Shown one piece after another: positions 27,335 to 37,400 of a stretch of 64,000 nt of DNA (position 1 is its first letter; every line of letters starts with the position of its first letter). The translations under genes were made by a program, and so were the position numbers. The stretch comes from Rubripirellula tenax. GTDB taxonomy: Bacteria; Planctomycetota; Planctomycetia; Pirellulales; Pirellulaceae. Location: NCBI RefSeq assembly GCF_007860125.1, contig NZ_SJPW01000004.1, forward strand, positions 342,372 through 406,371, read 5' to 3'. The notes beneath the pieces are model-generated. The model was not told where the DNA came from. It saw only the letters and a program-made list of their open reading frames with translations, and made no database searches.

Positions 27335-28516
27335 ATGAATACAACCGAAGCGGATATCTTTGCCAGTCTGGCCGAATCTCGAGGCGACTCGGCGGCAATG
27401 CTGGATCGAATGATCGACCATTTTCGGCGCACCCGCCGTGCGATGGAACTGTTCGAAGCCATCAAGATGCGGATTCGGGGTCAAGTCGGATTGCCTCTGG
27501 TGGCATCCGAAGATGAGCCGTCCAGGCCCGAAGAGGTCGAGAAACAGCTGGAAGTCGGGCTGCTCGACGCGTGTCGCGAAGCCGGCACGATGTTGCTTGA
27601 AGACGGCCGCGTCGGGGAAGGTTGGATGTATCTGCGCCCCACTGGGGATATGGATCTTGCGCGTCAATTGATCAGGAAGGTGAAAATCACCGATGACAAT
27701 TACGACGAAATGATCCAAGTGTTGTTGCACGAAGGCGTCGACGTTGGCCGTGGTTACCAGGCGGTTATCGACAATCAGGGCACTTGCAATAGCATCACGC
27801 TTTACGAGCAGTCGCTGGTTGGTCGAAGCAAAGCGGATCGCAGTGCAGCGTCCGCTCGATTGCTCGAGCATCTCTATGACGAATTGTTGGCAATGGTTCG
27901 CAACGATATCGATCAAAAGGAAGGGGAACCGCCGGCCGGCCCAGACGAAACACTCAGCGACTTGATCATCAATCGTCGTTGGATCCTTGCCGGTGGCGGC
28001 TATCACTTGGACACGACCCACTTGGCCGCGACCGTGCGTGTTTCGACCGTGCTAGATGACCCCGACCAACTTCGGAAAGCATGGGAATTGACCCAGTACG
28101 GTCGGCAATTGAATCATCAGTTTCAGTATCCCGGCGAAGAACCGTTTGTGGATTTTTATCCCGCCTATGGAACATTTTTCTCGGTTCTACTGGGCGAGAA
28201 CGTAGAGGCAGGGCTGAAGCTGTTCGAGCGAAAAGCGCGGACGGTCGACGTGGCCCAACATGGGACCGGTGCGATCGAGGCGTATGTGGATCTGCTGGAC
28301 CGAATCGGCCGACACTCTGAAGCGGTCTTGGCGTCATTGGAGTTCGTCCCCGGCGACGTGCCGACGCAGCGGATCGTTCCAATGCTGGTCGAGATGGCGT
28401 CACGCGCGAAGACTGCGGGAGACGAGTCCGCATTCGATCCGATTTTAGAGTACTGCAAAAAGCACGGCGACGTACTGGGCTATGCCGCCGTCTTGCACGC
28501 CACATCTTCGGCCTAG
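27335..28516 (+). CDS. unknown protein, last gene of the WXG100-like cassette
   Basis: 393 aa, starting at the ATG five bases after the coiled-coil gene (an 84-base upstream extension inside that gene is rejected). Soluble, without signal sequence. I recognise no family. Visible features: a start of helices (DRMIDHFRRTRRAMELFEAI), LARQLIRKVKITDDNYDEMIQVLLHEG, a central block with ILAGGGYHLDTTHLAATVRV, and a repeat-like C-terminal third (VLLGENVEAGLKLFERKA, AIEAYVDLLDRIGRHSEAV, FDPILEYCKKHGDVLGYAAV) that may be TPR- or HEAT-like. The tight packing with the three genes before it argues for joint function. Confidence 0.6.
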   Translation: MNTTEADIFASLAESRGDSAAMLDRMIDHFRRTRRAMELFEAIKMRIRGQVGLPLVASEDEPSRPEEVEKQLEVGLLDACREAGTMLLEDGRVGEGWMYLRPTGDMDLARQLIRKVKITDDNYDEMIQVLLHEGVDVGRGYQAVIDNQGTCNSITLYEQSLVGRSKADRSAASARLLEHLYDELLAMVRNDIDQKEGEPPAGPDETLSDLIINRRWILAGGGYHLDTTHLAATVRVSTVLDDPDQLRKAWELTQYGRQLNHQFQYPGEEPFVDFYPAYGTFFSVLLGENVEAGLKLFERKARTVDVAQHGTGAIEAYVDLLDRIGRHSEAVLASLEFVPGDVPTQRIVPMLVEMASRAKTAGDESAFDPILEYCKKHGDVLGYAAVLHATSSA

Positions 28517-28727
28517 CCCGGGCATCCCTATGTGGACCCGCGACTCCGCTCGCGGGAACGGAACTGCAAAGCGGTTCTGTGCGCTGCTTTTAGTATCTTG
28601 TGTCAGCTCAATAACCGAACTCAGTCGCAACAGGCGTCGCCCGACTTCTGGGCAACTGATGAAAACCCGAACTCTGACGAGCCCGGCTAAGGAAAACGCT
28701 CGCCGAAAACCAAACTGCGGCGGAACA

Positions 28728-29603
28728 CTAGTGCTTCTTCATCGCTTCCACGACCGCAGCGCCCATGTCGGCGGGCGTTGGTGCGACAACGATTCCGGCG
28801 TCTTCCAATGCAGCAACTTTCTCCGTTGCCGTTCCCTTGCCACCGCTAATGATCGCGCCGGCATGGCCCATTCGTTTCCCGGGCGGTGCGGTGCGTCCGG
28901 CGATGAAGGCGGCCATCGGCTTGGTGACATGCTCTTTTGCGAACGCGGCGGCTTCTTCTTCGGCTGATCCGCCGATTTCACCGATCATCAAAATCGCTTC
29001 GGTTTGATCGTCTTCTTGGTAAAGCTTTAGCAGATCGATGAAGCTGGTCCCGACAATCGGGTCACCACCCAGACCGACACAGGTGCTTTGCCCCAGGCCA
29101 AGGTTGCTGGTTTGCCAGACGGATTCATAGGTCAGGGTACCACTGCGGCTCATCACGCCGACCTTGCCTGGTTGGTGAATGTAACCGGGCATGATTCCGA
29201 TTTTGCACTCGCCGGGCGTGATCAGTCCGGGGCAGTTCGGGCCGATCAGGATCGAACCGCTTGCTTTTACCTTTTCGTAAACGCGAACCATGTCCAAGAC
29301 CGGCACGCCTTCGGTGATCGCGGCGATGATCTTGATGCCTGCATCGACGGCTTCCAAAATCGCATCGGCCGTGAACGGCGGCGGGACAAAAATCATTGTC
29401 GCGTTGGCGCCGGTCGAGTGAACGGCTTCTTCGACGGTGTCAAAAACGGGGATGCCTTCGACGTTTTGGCCGCCCTTGCCTGGCGTGACGCCGCCGACCA
29501 TTTGAGTGCCATATTCGCGGCAACCAAGTGCGTGGAACGTGCCCGCATTGCCGGTGATGCCTTGGCAAATGACTTTCGTGTTCTTATCGACCAGGATACT
29601 CAT
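28728..29603 (-). CDS. sucD: succinyl-CoA ligase alpha subunit
   Basis: Alpha subunit (291 aa) of the TCA-cycle enzyme that makes ATP or GTP from succinyl-CoA. CoA-binding Rossmann part first ([62 protein letters not shown]), then the ligase domain ([28 protein letters not shown]) with the phosphorylated His in [10 protein letters not shown] (about residue 246) and [18 protein letters not shown]. Partner sucC lies upstream on the same strand, separated by 116 bases instead of the usual near-overlap. Length and motifs are complete. Confidence 0.98.
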   Translation of the reverse strand: MSILVDKNTKVICQGITGNAGTFHALGCREYGTQMVGGVTPGKGGQNVEGIPVFDTVEEAVHSTGANATMIFVPPPFTADAILEAVDAGIKIIAAITEGVPVLDMVRVYEKVKASGSILIGPNCPGLITPGECKIGIMPGYIHQPGKVGVMSRSGTLTYESVWQTSNLGLGQSTCVGLGGDPIVGTSFIDLLKLYQEDDQTEAILMIGEIGGSAEEEAAAFAKEHVTKPMAAFIAGRTAPPGKRMGHAGAIISGGKGTATEKVAALEDAGIVVAPTPADMGAAVVEAMKKH

Positions 29604-29613
29604 GGGAGTAGGC

Positions 29614-29640
29614 TACAGGGTTCAGGTTACAGGTTTTAGG
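29614..29640. repeat. imperfect 13-bp tandem repeat between sucC and sucD
   Basis: TACAGGGTTCAGG and TACAGGTTTTAGG (two mismatches) stand next to each other with one T between, just upstream of sucD. The rest of the 116-base sucC-sucD spacer shows nothing gene-like. Confidence 0.5.
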
Positions 29641-29719
29641 AAATGGGATAGGCGACAAACGAAAGGCCAGGGCGAAAGGAGAAGCGTTTGGTTGCTCCTC
29701 GCGTCCCGACCACTTTGAC

Positions 29720-30907
29720 CTACGCTCCGGCGGCAGCGACGATTTTCTTGGCGGCATCGGTGATGTCGACCGCGTTGATGATGTCGACATCCGATTCGGC
29801 CAACATTTTGCGGCCCTCTTCGACTTCGGTGCCTTCCAGCCGAACAACCAGCGGCACCTTAAATCCGACGACCTTGCTGGCCTCGATGATGGCCGATGCG
29901 ATCGTGGTGCAGCGGGCGATACCGCCGAAGATGTTGACCAAGACGCCTTTGCAGTTCGGATCCGACAGCAGGATCTGGAACGCTTCGGTCACTTGTTCGG
30001 CATTCGCGCCACCACCGACGTCCAAGAAGTTGGCCGGTTGGCCGCCGTGGTACTTGATGATATCCATTGTCGACATCGCCAGTCCGGCACCGTTGACCAA
30101 GCAACCGATGTTGCCTTCCAGCTTGACATAGCTGAGGCCCGACTTACTGGCCCGCACTTCGCTGGGCTCTTCTTCGGACAGGTCGCGGTATTCCAACAAC
30201 TCTTTATGGCGGAACAGTGCGTTGGAATCGAAATCGATCTTCGCGTCCAAGGCGATCATTTGTCCGTCGCCGGTGATGACCAGCGGGTTGATTTCCGCCA
30301 TCGAACAATCGTAGTCGACAAAAAAACGACAGATCGCGGGCAGGAACTTCGAAGCTGCCTTCGCCGCTGTTCCTTCGATCTTCAGTTTCTTGCAAAGCTT
30401 GCGAACTTGATAGCCTTCCAGCCCGACGGCCGGGTCGAAGTGTTCTTTGAAAATCAGTTCGGGAGTGTGCTCAGCGACCTCTTCGATTTCGACGCCGCCC
30501 TCGGTGCTGGCCATCAGAACTGGCTTCATCGTGGCCCGGTCGACAACGATGCCCAAGTACAGTTCGCGAGCAATATCGCAGCCGGCTTCGACGAAGACCT
30601 GGTTGACGAGTTTGCCTTCGGCGCCGGTTTGGATCGTGACCAATGTCTTGCCCAGCAAGCCGTTGGCGGCTGCGCGAACTTCGTCGGCGCTCTTGCAAAC
30701 CACGACGCCGCGTTGATTCGGATCCTCTTTCGTCGTTCCCTTGCCGCGTCCGCCGGCGTGGATTTGCGATTTAACGACCGCAATTTTCCCGCCCAGTTTT
30801 TCGTAGGCCGCGACGGCTTCGTCGGCCGTTTTGGCGACGATGCCATCCAGAACCGGCACGCCGGATTTGCGGAACAGTTCTTTGCCTTGATATTCGTGAA
30901 TCTTCAT
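29720..30907 (-). CDS. sucC: succinyl-CoA ligase beta subunit
   Basis: Beta subunit, 395 aa, carrying the ATP-grasp domain and the nucleotide-dependent half of the reaction. Motifs: [19 protein letters not shown] at the start, [18 protein letters not shown] (ATP-grasp lysine region), [20 protein letters not shown] (Mg-binding Glu/Asn/Asp), then the C-terminal ligase domain [53 protein letters not shown] and [18 protein letters not shown]. Complete and canonical. First gene of the sucCD unit; divergent from the altronate-dehydratase-like gene with a 170-base intergenic region that should hold both promoters. Confidence 0.98.
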   Translation of the reverse strand: MKIHEYQGKELFRKSGVPVLDGIVAKTADEAVAAYEKLGGKIAVVKSQIHAGGRGKGTTKEDPNQRGVVVCKSADEVRAAANGLLGKTLVTIQTGAEGKLVNQVFVEAGCDIARELYLGIVVDRATMKPVLMASTEGGVEIEEVAEHTPELIFKEHFDPAVGLEGYQVRKLCKKLKIEGTAAKAASKFLPAICRFFVDYDCSMAEINPLVITGDGQMIALDAKIDFDSNALFRHKELLEYRDLSEEEPSEVRASKSGLSYVKLEGNIGCLVNGAGLAMSTMDIIKYHGGQPANFLDVGGGANAEQVTEAFQILLSDPNCKGVLVNIFGGIARCTTIASAIIEASKVVGFKVPLVVRLEGTEVEEGRKMLAESDVDIINAVDITDAAKKIVAAAGA

Positions 30908-31077
30908 CGGTTTTGGCTTGGCTGTTTTTGATTGGGCTGGTTTGGGTCGGCTTGGAAGCCGTATCGAGAACGTGATTGACGCAGCTTGTCAGACGCTAAA
31001 CTGCGACATCAAACTCTCAAAACTTCGACTCCGGAAATATAAGCGTCCGGGTTCGCGTCAGGAACCACAGGCACACG

Positions 31078-32655
31078 ATGACAATTGTCGACCAAGCGGA
31101 TGCGAATCCCCGCCCGATGCTGATTCGATTGGACCCCAGCGACAATGTGGCCGTGGCGACGTCCGCGATTGCGGCAAGTCAAAGGGAAACGCTTGGCGGT
31201 CGAGAAGTCGTGATCAGAACGTCGATTCCGGCGGGCCACAAAGTCGCGACCTTGCCCATCTCGTCCGGCGATCCGGTGATCAAGTACGGCCAACCCATTG
31301 GTATGGCGACCCGCGACATCGGTTTGGGGGACCACGTTCATTCCCACAACTTGACCGACCATCACGTCGTATCCGACGATCTGTCGACGATTTCGCCTCC
31401 GCCTCCGCTGCCCAAACAGTCGCGATCGTTCGACGGATTCCACCGGCCCGATGGTCGCGTCGGGACGCGCAACTACGTCATGTTGCTATCGACGGTGAAT
31501 TGCAGTGCGACAGTCTGTCACAAAGTGGTCGCTCGATTTACGCCCGAGCGCATGAAGCGTTGGCCGGGCGTTGATGGTGTCTTTGCGGCAACTCACACCA
31601 CCGGTTGCGCGATGCAGTATGACGGCATTAAGCACCAAATGCTGGGGCGTGTCTTGGCCGGATACGCGGGGCACCCCAACGTCGGCGGCGTGTTGGTGAT
31701 CGGGCTGGGTTGCGAACAAACCACTGCGGGATACCTGGCCGAACATCACGGCGTCGTTTCCTTGTACGCCCCCGGCGGTAAGAAACTGACTCGCGACGCG
31801 GGGGTCCCGATATTGACGATGCAAACCGAAGGCGGCACGCGGGCGACGATCGAAAAAGCAGACGCACTGATGGTCGAAGTCCTCGACCGGGCCAATCGGT
31901 TCACCCGTTCGCCCGCCGATGCGTCGAAGTTGACACTGGGGGTCGAGTGCGGCGGAAGCGACGGTTACTCGGGTTTGACGGCGAATCCAGCCGTGGGCGT
32001 GGTTTCGGACCGGATCGTCGCGTGTGGCGGCACGAGTGTGATTTCGGAAACGACGGAATTGTACGGCGCCGAACACTTGCTGGTCCGTCGCAGTCGCTCG
32101 GCAGCGGTCGCCCAAAAACTGCTGGATCGGATTCAGTGGTGGAAGGACCACGTCGCGATGTACGGTGGCCAGATCGACAACAACCCGTCGGTCGGCAACA
32201 AGGCGGGCGGATTGACGACGATCACGGAAAAGTCGCTGGGCGCGGTATCCAAAAGTGGCTCGACTGCGATGGAGGCCGTTTACGAATATGCCGAGCCGAT
32301 CACGTCGACAGGACTGGTCGTGATGGACACGCCAGGGTTTGATCCGGCCAGCGTCACGGGCAAGGTTGCCGGTGGGGCGAACTTAGTCCTATTCACCACC
32401 GGACGGGGCAGTTGTTTTGGGTGCAAACCGACGCCGGTCGTCAAGATCGCAACAAATACACCGATGTTCGATGCGATGCGTGAAGATATGGACCTGGACG
32501 CAGGGACGGTGATGACGGGCGAAGACCTGCAATCGGCCGGCGATCGTTTTTTCGAATTCACTCTGGAAGTCGCCAGCGGTCGAAAGACGGCCAGCGAGAT
32601 ACTTGACGTCGGCGATCACGAGTTTATCCCCTGGACGGTTGGGCCAACGCTCTAG
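31078..32655 (+). CDS. UxaA-family (altronate/galactarate-type) dehydratase
   Basis: Sugar-acid dehydratase, 525 aa, cytoplasmic. N-terminal SAF domain (~10-95: LIRLDPSDNVAVATSAI, IPAGHKVAT, YGQPIGMATRDIGLGDHVHS) fused to the catalytic part: GFHRPDGRVGTRNYV, STVNCSATV, THTTGCAM, VLVIGLGCEQT, LTLGVECGGSDGYSGLTANP, SETTELYGAEHLL, KSGSTAMEAVYEYAEP, GRGSCFGCKPTPVVKIATNT. Both the SAF and the C-terminal halves are present, as in single-chain UxaA. The iron-dependent lyase acts on D-altronate (from galacturonate) or D-galactarate; which cannot be decided. Fits growth on algal or plant uronic acids. No other uronate gene is adjacent. Confidence 0.9.
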   Translation: MTIVDQADANPRPMLIRLDPSDNVAVATSAIAASQRETLGGREVVIRTSIPAGHKVATLPISSGDPVIKYGQPIGMATRDIGLGDHVHSHNLTDHHVVSDDLSTISPPPPLPKQSRSFDGFHRPDGRVGTRNYVMLLSTVNCSATVCHKVVARFTPERMKRWPGVDGVFAATHTTGCAMQYDGIKHQMLGRVLAGYAGHPNVGGVLVIGLGCEQTTAGYLAEHHGVVSLYAPGGKKLTRDAGVPILTMQTEGGTRATIEKADALMVEVLDRANRFTRSPADASKLTLGVECGGSDGYSGLTANPAVGVVSDRIVACGGTSVISETTELYGAEHLLVRRSRSAAVAQKLLDRIQWWKDHVAMYGGQIDNNPSVGNKAGGLTTITEKSLGAVSKSGSTAMEAVYEYAEPITSTGLVVMDTPGFDPASVTGKVAGGANLVLFTTGRGSCFGCKPTPVVKIATNTPMFDAMREDMDLDAGTVMTGEDLQSAGDRFFEFTLEVASGRKTASEILDVGDHEFIPWTVGPTL

Positions 32656-32890
32656 TAAGCGACGCCGTTGCGAGCCAGGGCGCATCAGTTTTTGAAACTG
32701 GGTGGCTCAGATTGTCGCGGATTGCCCCGCAATCCAACGTGTTCCAGGTGTTGGATCGGCGGAGCGATCCACAACGATCGTTGCCTAAGTTGTGAAACGG
32801 ATTTGCCCTGTCGTCGCGGGCGCACCGTCGTCTCTGTTAAACTACGCTGATTGCTGGTTTCTGCCCTTTCCCACGTCGGACCTTCCCGCC

Positions 32891-33928
32891 ATGCGTCTTT
32901 TCGTTCGCTCTTTCATTGCTGCCTCCCTTTGTCTTACCGCGCTGGCCGTTGGCGGTTTGAAGGTTGGCGATCCGCCCGGGCAACAGATGCAAACGTTTGC
33001 CGAGTCGTTTGTGTCGTCGCTTGATGCCGACCAGAAGGCGAAAGCGATCATGCCCTATGACTCGCCTGCTCGCATTGATTGGCACTTCATACCGAAGAAG
33101 TCTCGCAAGGGATTGATGATCAAGGAAATGAATACGGCCCAACAAACGGCCGCTTTGAGACTGGTTCGCGCAGCACTTAGCGAAATGGGTTACGACAAAG
33201 CCAACAAGATCATGATGAACGAGAGCGTGCTGCGAGAACTCGAAGGCGACAATCGCACTTGGGATCGTGATTCGGGAATGTACTACGTCACCTTGTTTGG
33301 TGAGCCCAAGAATGAAGGCGTGTGGGGCATGAGTTTTGAAGGCCACCACCTTTCGCTGAACTTCGTTTGCCGCGACGGCAAGATGGTCGATAGCACGCCG
33401 CAGTTTTTTGCAACCAACCCCGCTACGATCATGGACGAAGTGTCGGGACCGCTGGGCAAGGGAACTCGAATCCTGAAGCAGGAAGAAGACTTGGCATTCG
33501 CATTGATCAACTCGCTTTCGGGGGACACGCTCGGCACCGCGATGATCGCCGATGAAGCACCCAAGGAAATCCGTTTTGCCGGCGAAGGTCAGCCGAAAGT
33601 TGGCAAGCCTGAGGGCATCCCAATGTCTGATTTGGACGCCTCCGGAAAGAAACTGTTGCAAGATTTGGTCAGTGTCTACATCGATGCCGTTGCCGATGAC
33701 ATCGCTAAACAACGCCGCGAATTGATCGAGCAAGCCGGGTGGGACAACGTTTATTTCGCCTGGGCCGGCGCGACGAAGCCGGGTATCGGCCATTACTATC
33801 GTGTCCGCGGCAACAACTTCCTGATCGAATTCGTCAACACACAACCCGACGCGTCGGGCAACCCGGCCAACCACATCCACGCCGTGTGGCGAGACCTGAC
33901 GGGCGACTTCGATTTGCCGATCGAATAG
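32891..33928 (+). CDS. DUF3500 family exported protein
   Basis: 345 aa from the ATG at MRLFVRSFIAASLCLTALAV; a 33-codon upstream extension lacks signal character. The signal peptide is followed by the DUF3500 body: SLDADQKAKAIMPYDSPARI, DWHFIPKKSRKGLMIKEM, ALRLVRAALSEMGYDKANKI, WGMSFEGHHLSLNFV, and the C-terminal YFAWAGATKPGIGHYYRV, FLIEFVNTQ, ANHIHAVWRDLTGDFD. The conserved GHHLSLNF and NHIHAVWRD histidines suggest metal or substrate binding. The family is widespread in environmental bacteria and has no assigned function. It starts a run of plus-strand genes (33.0-38.6 kb) but with gaps over 40 bases. Confidence 0.88.
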   Translation: MRLFVRSFIAASLCLTALAVGGLKVGDPPGQQMQTFAESFVSSLDADQKAKAIMPYDSPARIDWHFIPKKSRKGLMIKEMNTAQQTAALRLVRAALSEMGYDKANKIMMNESVLRELEGDNRTWDRDSGMYYVTLFGEPKNEGVWGMSFEGHHLSLNFVCRDGKMVDSTPQFFATNPATIMDEVSGPLGKGTRILKQEEDLAFALINSLSGDTLGTAMIADEAPKEIRFAGEGQPKVGKPEGIPMSDLDASGKKLLQDLVSVYIDAVADDIAKQRRELIEQAGWDNVYFAWAGATKPGIGHYYRVRGNNFLIEFVNTQPDASGNPANHIHAVWRDLTGDFDLPIE

Positions 33929-33971
33929 AGTTGCACAGTTCAACTTCTTTCGCACCGAGGCGCTGTCCCCC

Positions 33972-34358
33972 ATGTTCTCGTTCTTCAAACACTTTCGTGA
34001 ACGTTGGAACGATTGGTGCGGCGACCGAGACATGGAGATGGCGATCCGTCGTCATTTGAATGAGAACGGTTTTTTCGGCCAATCGGCGAAGCTGAAAAAC
34101 GTGCGTTGCGTCGCCGTCCAACGGCCCGGCTGGCTGCAGGTGTTTCGTTTCGAAGCCGTTGTACGTTTGAGAACTGAAACGCCGGACGATCAACCCGATC
34201 CGGAACCAGAATACCGGACCGTTTTTGGGCTGGTCCGCGATGATATTCGCCACAAAATCAGCACCGTGCGAGTATTCGACGACGAAGGCGAGCGGAGCGA
34301 ATTGTTCGGTCGATGGAGCGAAGACCTGATCCGGCTTCGCGGTGCTCACGGGTTGTAA
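33972..34358 (+). CDS. unknown small protein, 128 aa
   Basis: Soluble protein with no family I can name. An amphipathic start (MFSFFKHFRERWNDWCGDRD) is followed by an alpha/beta pattern: VRCVAVQRPGWLQVFRFEAV, EYRTVFGLVRDDIRH, KISTVRVFDDEGERSELF. Size and strand order recall small planctomycete proteins that are conserved but unstudied. It lies 43 bases after the DUF3500 gene and 72 before the M28 peptidase gene on the same strand. Confidence 0.6.
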   Translation: MFSFFKHFRERWNDWCGDRDMEMAIRRHLNENGFFGQSAKLKNVRCVAVQRPGWLQVFRFEAVVRLRTETPDDQPDPEPEYRTVFGLVRDDIRHKISTVRVFDDEGERSELFGRWSEDLIRLRGAHGL

Positions 34359-34430
34359 CGGCGCTGGTTGATCGAGCCGATTGCGATAGAATTCAGTCCA
34401 CCGCAGATTCTTTCCCGCCATGGATGAAAC

Positions 34431-37400
34431 ATGCTCTGTTCAATTGCCCACCGCGCTGTCGTTTCGCTCGCCTTTCTCGTTTTCGGTTCCACGCTCTTGC
34501 AAGCTGAGGCTCCGGATGTGGCCGCGATCAGTGGCAATGAGGCACTGCTGCTGAGTGGGACACGTCAAATTACGTTTGAAGGCCGCCGTGCTGGCGAAGG
34601 ATACTTCAGCGCTGATGGTAACCGAATGGTCTTTCAAAGCGAACGCGATCCGGCCAATCCGTTCTATCAAATCTACGTGACGGATTTGGAAACCGGCGAC
34701 ATCGAAATTGTGTCGCCCGGTTTCGGGAAAACCACGTGCGCGTGGATCCATCCCCAAGGCGATCGCATCCTGTTCGCTAGCACACTGGACGATCCCGATG
34801 CAAAGACAAAACAAACGGATGAACTGGAGTTGCGGGCCACCGGAAAAGAACGTCGGTATTCTTGGGATTACGATCCGGCCTACGAGTTGTATGCAAAAGA
34901 CTTGGCGTCGGGAATGTTCACTCGCTTGACCGACACAAAAGGATACGACGCAGAAGCCAGCTACAGCCCCAGTGGTAAGCAAATCGTGTTCGCGTCGAAC
35001 CGCTGCGCTTACGAAAGAGAATTGTCCGACCGCGAAAAACAGTTGTTCGAAATCGATCCGGCATCAATGATCGATCTGTACATCATGGACGCCGACGGAG
35101 CGAATGTCCGCCGTTTGACGGATGTCGCCGGGTACGACGGCGGGCCGTTCTTTTCGCCCGATGGCCAACGAATTTGTTGGCGCCGATTTAGCGAGGATGG
35201 CGTCACGGCCGAGGTCTACACGATGAAGACCGACGGGACCGATGTGAAACGGTTGACGGAGATCGGTGCGATGAGTTGGGCGCCGTACTTTCACCCCAGC
35301 GGCGACTACTTGATCTTCACCACCAACAAGCACGGCTTCGGCAATTTCGAACTGTACCTCGTCCGCGCCGACGGCAAAGGCCAGCCCGTTCGTGTGACGG
35401 ACACCGATGGCTTTGATGGGCTTCCCGTGTTCTTGCCCGATGGTGACCGATTGTCGTGGACATCGAATCGAACCAAGTCGAAACAGTCGCAAATTTTCCT
35501 GGCGGATTGGGACGATGCCAAGGCACGGCAATTGCTGGATTTGACCGACGCCGAAAGCGAAGATCGCACCGCTGCGCTGGCATCAGCCGAATCGTCATCC
35601 CCAGATTTTTCGCCCGCCGACGTGATGCGCCATGTCGACTATCTGACTCGCCCCGAACTGGGTGGCCGATTGACGGGCACCGAAGGCGAGCGTCGGGCGA
35701 CGGCCTATGTTGCTGCTTATCTGGAAAGCCTGGGGTTGGAACCGGCCGGCGAAAATGGAACGTTTTTTCAATCGTTTGATTTTCCGGCCGGTTCGACGCT
35801 GGGTAAAAACAACTCGATGACGACGGGTGATCAAACGCTCGTGCTGAATCAAGACTGGGTCCCATTGTCGTTCTCGGCGGACGGTGAAATCGGAGAAGCT
35901 GCCATCGTCTTCGCGGGGTACGGTCTGCAGGTTCCCGGCGGCGAAGGCGTCGACGAGTACGACAGCTATGTGCATTTGAATGTTGCAGGCCAGTGGGTGT
36001 TGGTGTTCCGTGATCTTCCGCAAGAGATCACACCCGAGCAGCGGCAACAAATGGCTCGGTATAGTTCGCCACGGCGTAAAGCCACAGTCGCTCGTGACCT
36101 GGGCGCGAAGGGGATTATCTTCGCCGCCGGGCCGACCAGCAAAGTGCGAAACGAACTGATTCGTTTTGATGCCGACGCGTCTCAGGCTGGCGTTTCGATC
36201 GGTGCCCTTTCGGTCACCAACGAAGTCGCGGCAAAGTGGTTGGCCGAGACGGATCAGGACTTGGCAAAAATTCAATCCGAACTGGACGACGGATCGCTCG
36301 CGATGGGTTTTCCCGTCGAAGGCGCGAAGGCAAACGCGAGCGTCGACATCGATCGCAAGCGTGGCACAGGACGAAACGTATTGGCTCGCATGAACGCTGG
36401 CGAACAAGCCGATGCATCGCAGCCCGTTGTGATCGTGGGCGCCCATGTCGACCACTTGGGTAAGGGCGGAAGCAGCAACTCGCTAGCCAAAGACGACGAA
36501 CGTGATGGGATTCACGTCGGTGCCGATGACAATGCTTCGGGCGTGGCGGCGATGCTTGAAATCGCTCAGTATTTGGCAGCGGAGAAGAAGGCCGGGCGGT
36601 TGAAAGCGAAGCGTGACTTGGTGATCGCCGGTTGGAGCGGCGAAGAACTTGGTTTGTTCGGTTCCCAAGCATTCGTCGAAGCCTACGGCACGCTTTACCC
36701 CGACGCGCCGAAAACAGTCGTCGATCCGGATTACGCGGCCGCCGCAGCCGCGCACGGGATGACCACGGACGCCGCGCCGTTGACCGCCGCCGTAGCAGCC
36801 TATTTGAACTTGGACATGGTTGGACGACTTCGCGAAAAACTGGTCATCCAAGGGCTGGGATCGTCACCAGGATTTGATGCCGAAGTCCAGCGGCGTAACG
36901 TGCCGGTGGGTTTAGAGTTGACGTTGGACAAGACGAGCACTCGATTGCCCACCGATGCGTCAGCGTTTGTGGCCCGCGATGTGCCGATTTTATCGGCCTT
37001 TACGGGGGCTCACGAGGACTACCATACGCCGCGTGATACGCCAGACAAATTGAACTACGAAGGTGCAGCCAAGATCAGCCGTTTGTTTGCGCTGTTGGCT
37101 CGCGGTTTTTTAACCGCTGCCGAGCCGCCGAAGTTCGAACTGGCTGAGGGCGAAGCGTCGGAGAAGGACGTGCCCCGTGCGAACTTGACGGCATATCTAG
37201 GGACGATTCCCGACTACGTTGCGGGCGACGTGAAGGGTCTGAAGCTGAGCGGTGTCGCCGGCGAAGGCCCCGCGGCCAAGGCGGGCTTGAAGGGCGGCGA
37301 CGTGATCATCGAACTTTCCGGCCGAAAAATCGAAGACATCTACGATTACACCTACGCGATCGAGGCTCTAAAAATCGGTGAAGAGGTGGAAATCGTAGTT

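Noticed and set aside
27011-28021. 336-codon minus-strand frame in the WXG cassette
   Set aside because: The plus-strand genes show tight packing, ribosome spacing and helical proteins; the antisense frame does not.
28517-28727. Small stem GAACTGC-AAA-GCGGTTC after the WXG cassette as terminator
   Set aside because: No U-tract follows directly; too weak to list.
29993-30931. 312-codon frame opposite sucC
   Set aside because: Antisense shadow of a certain gene; composition (FDx[11 protein letters not shown]) is reverse-complement noise.
32837-34033. 398-codon frame opposite the DUF3500 gene
   Set aside because: Covers a well-supported gene antisense; no start signal.
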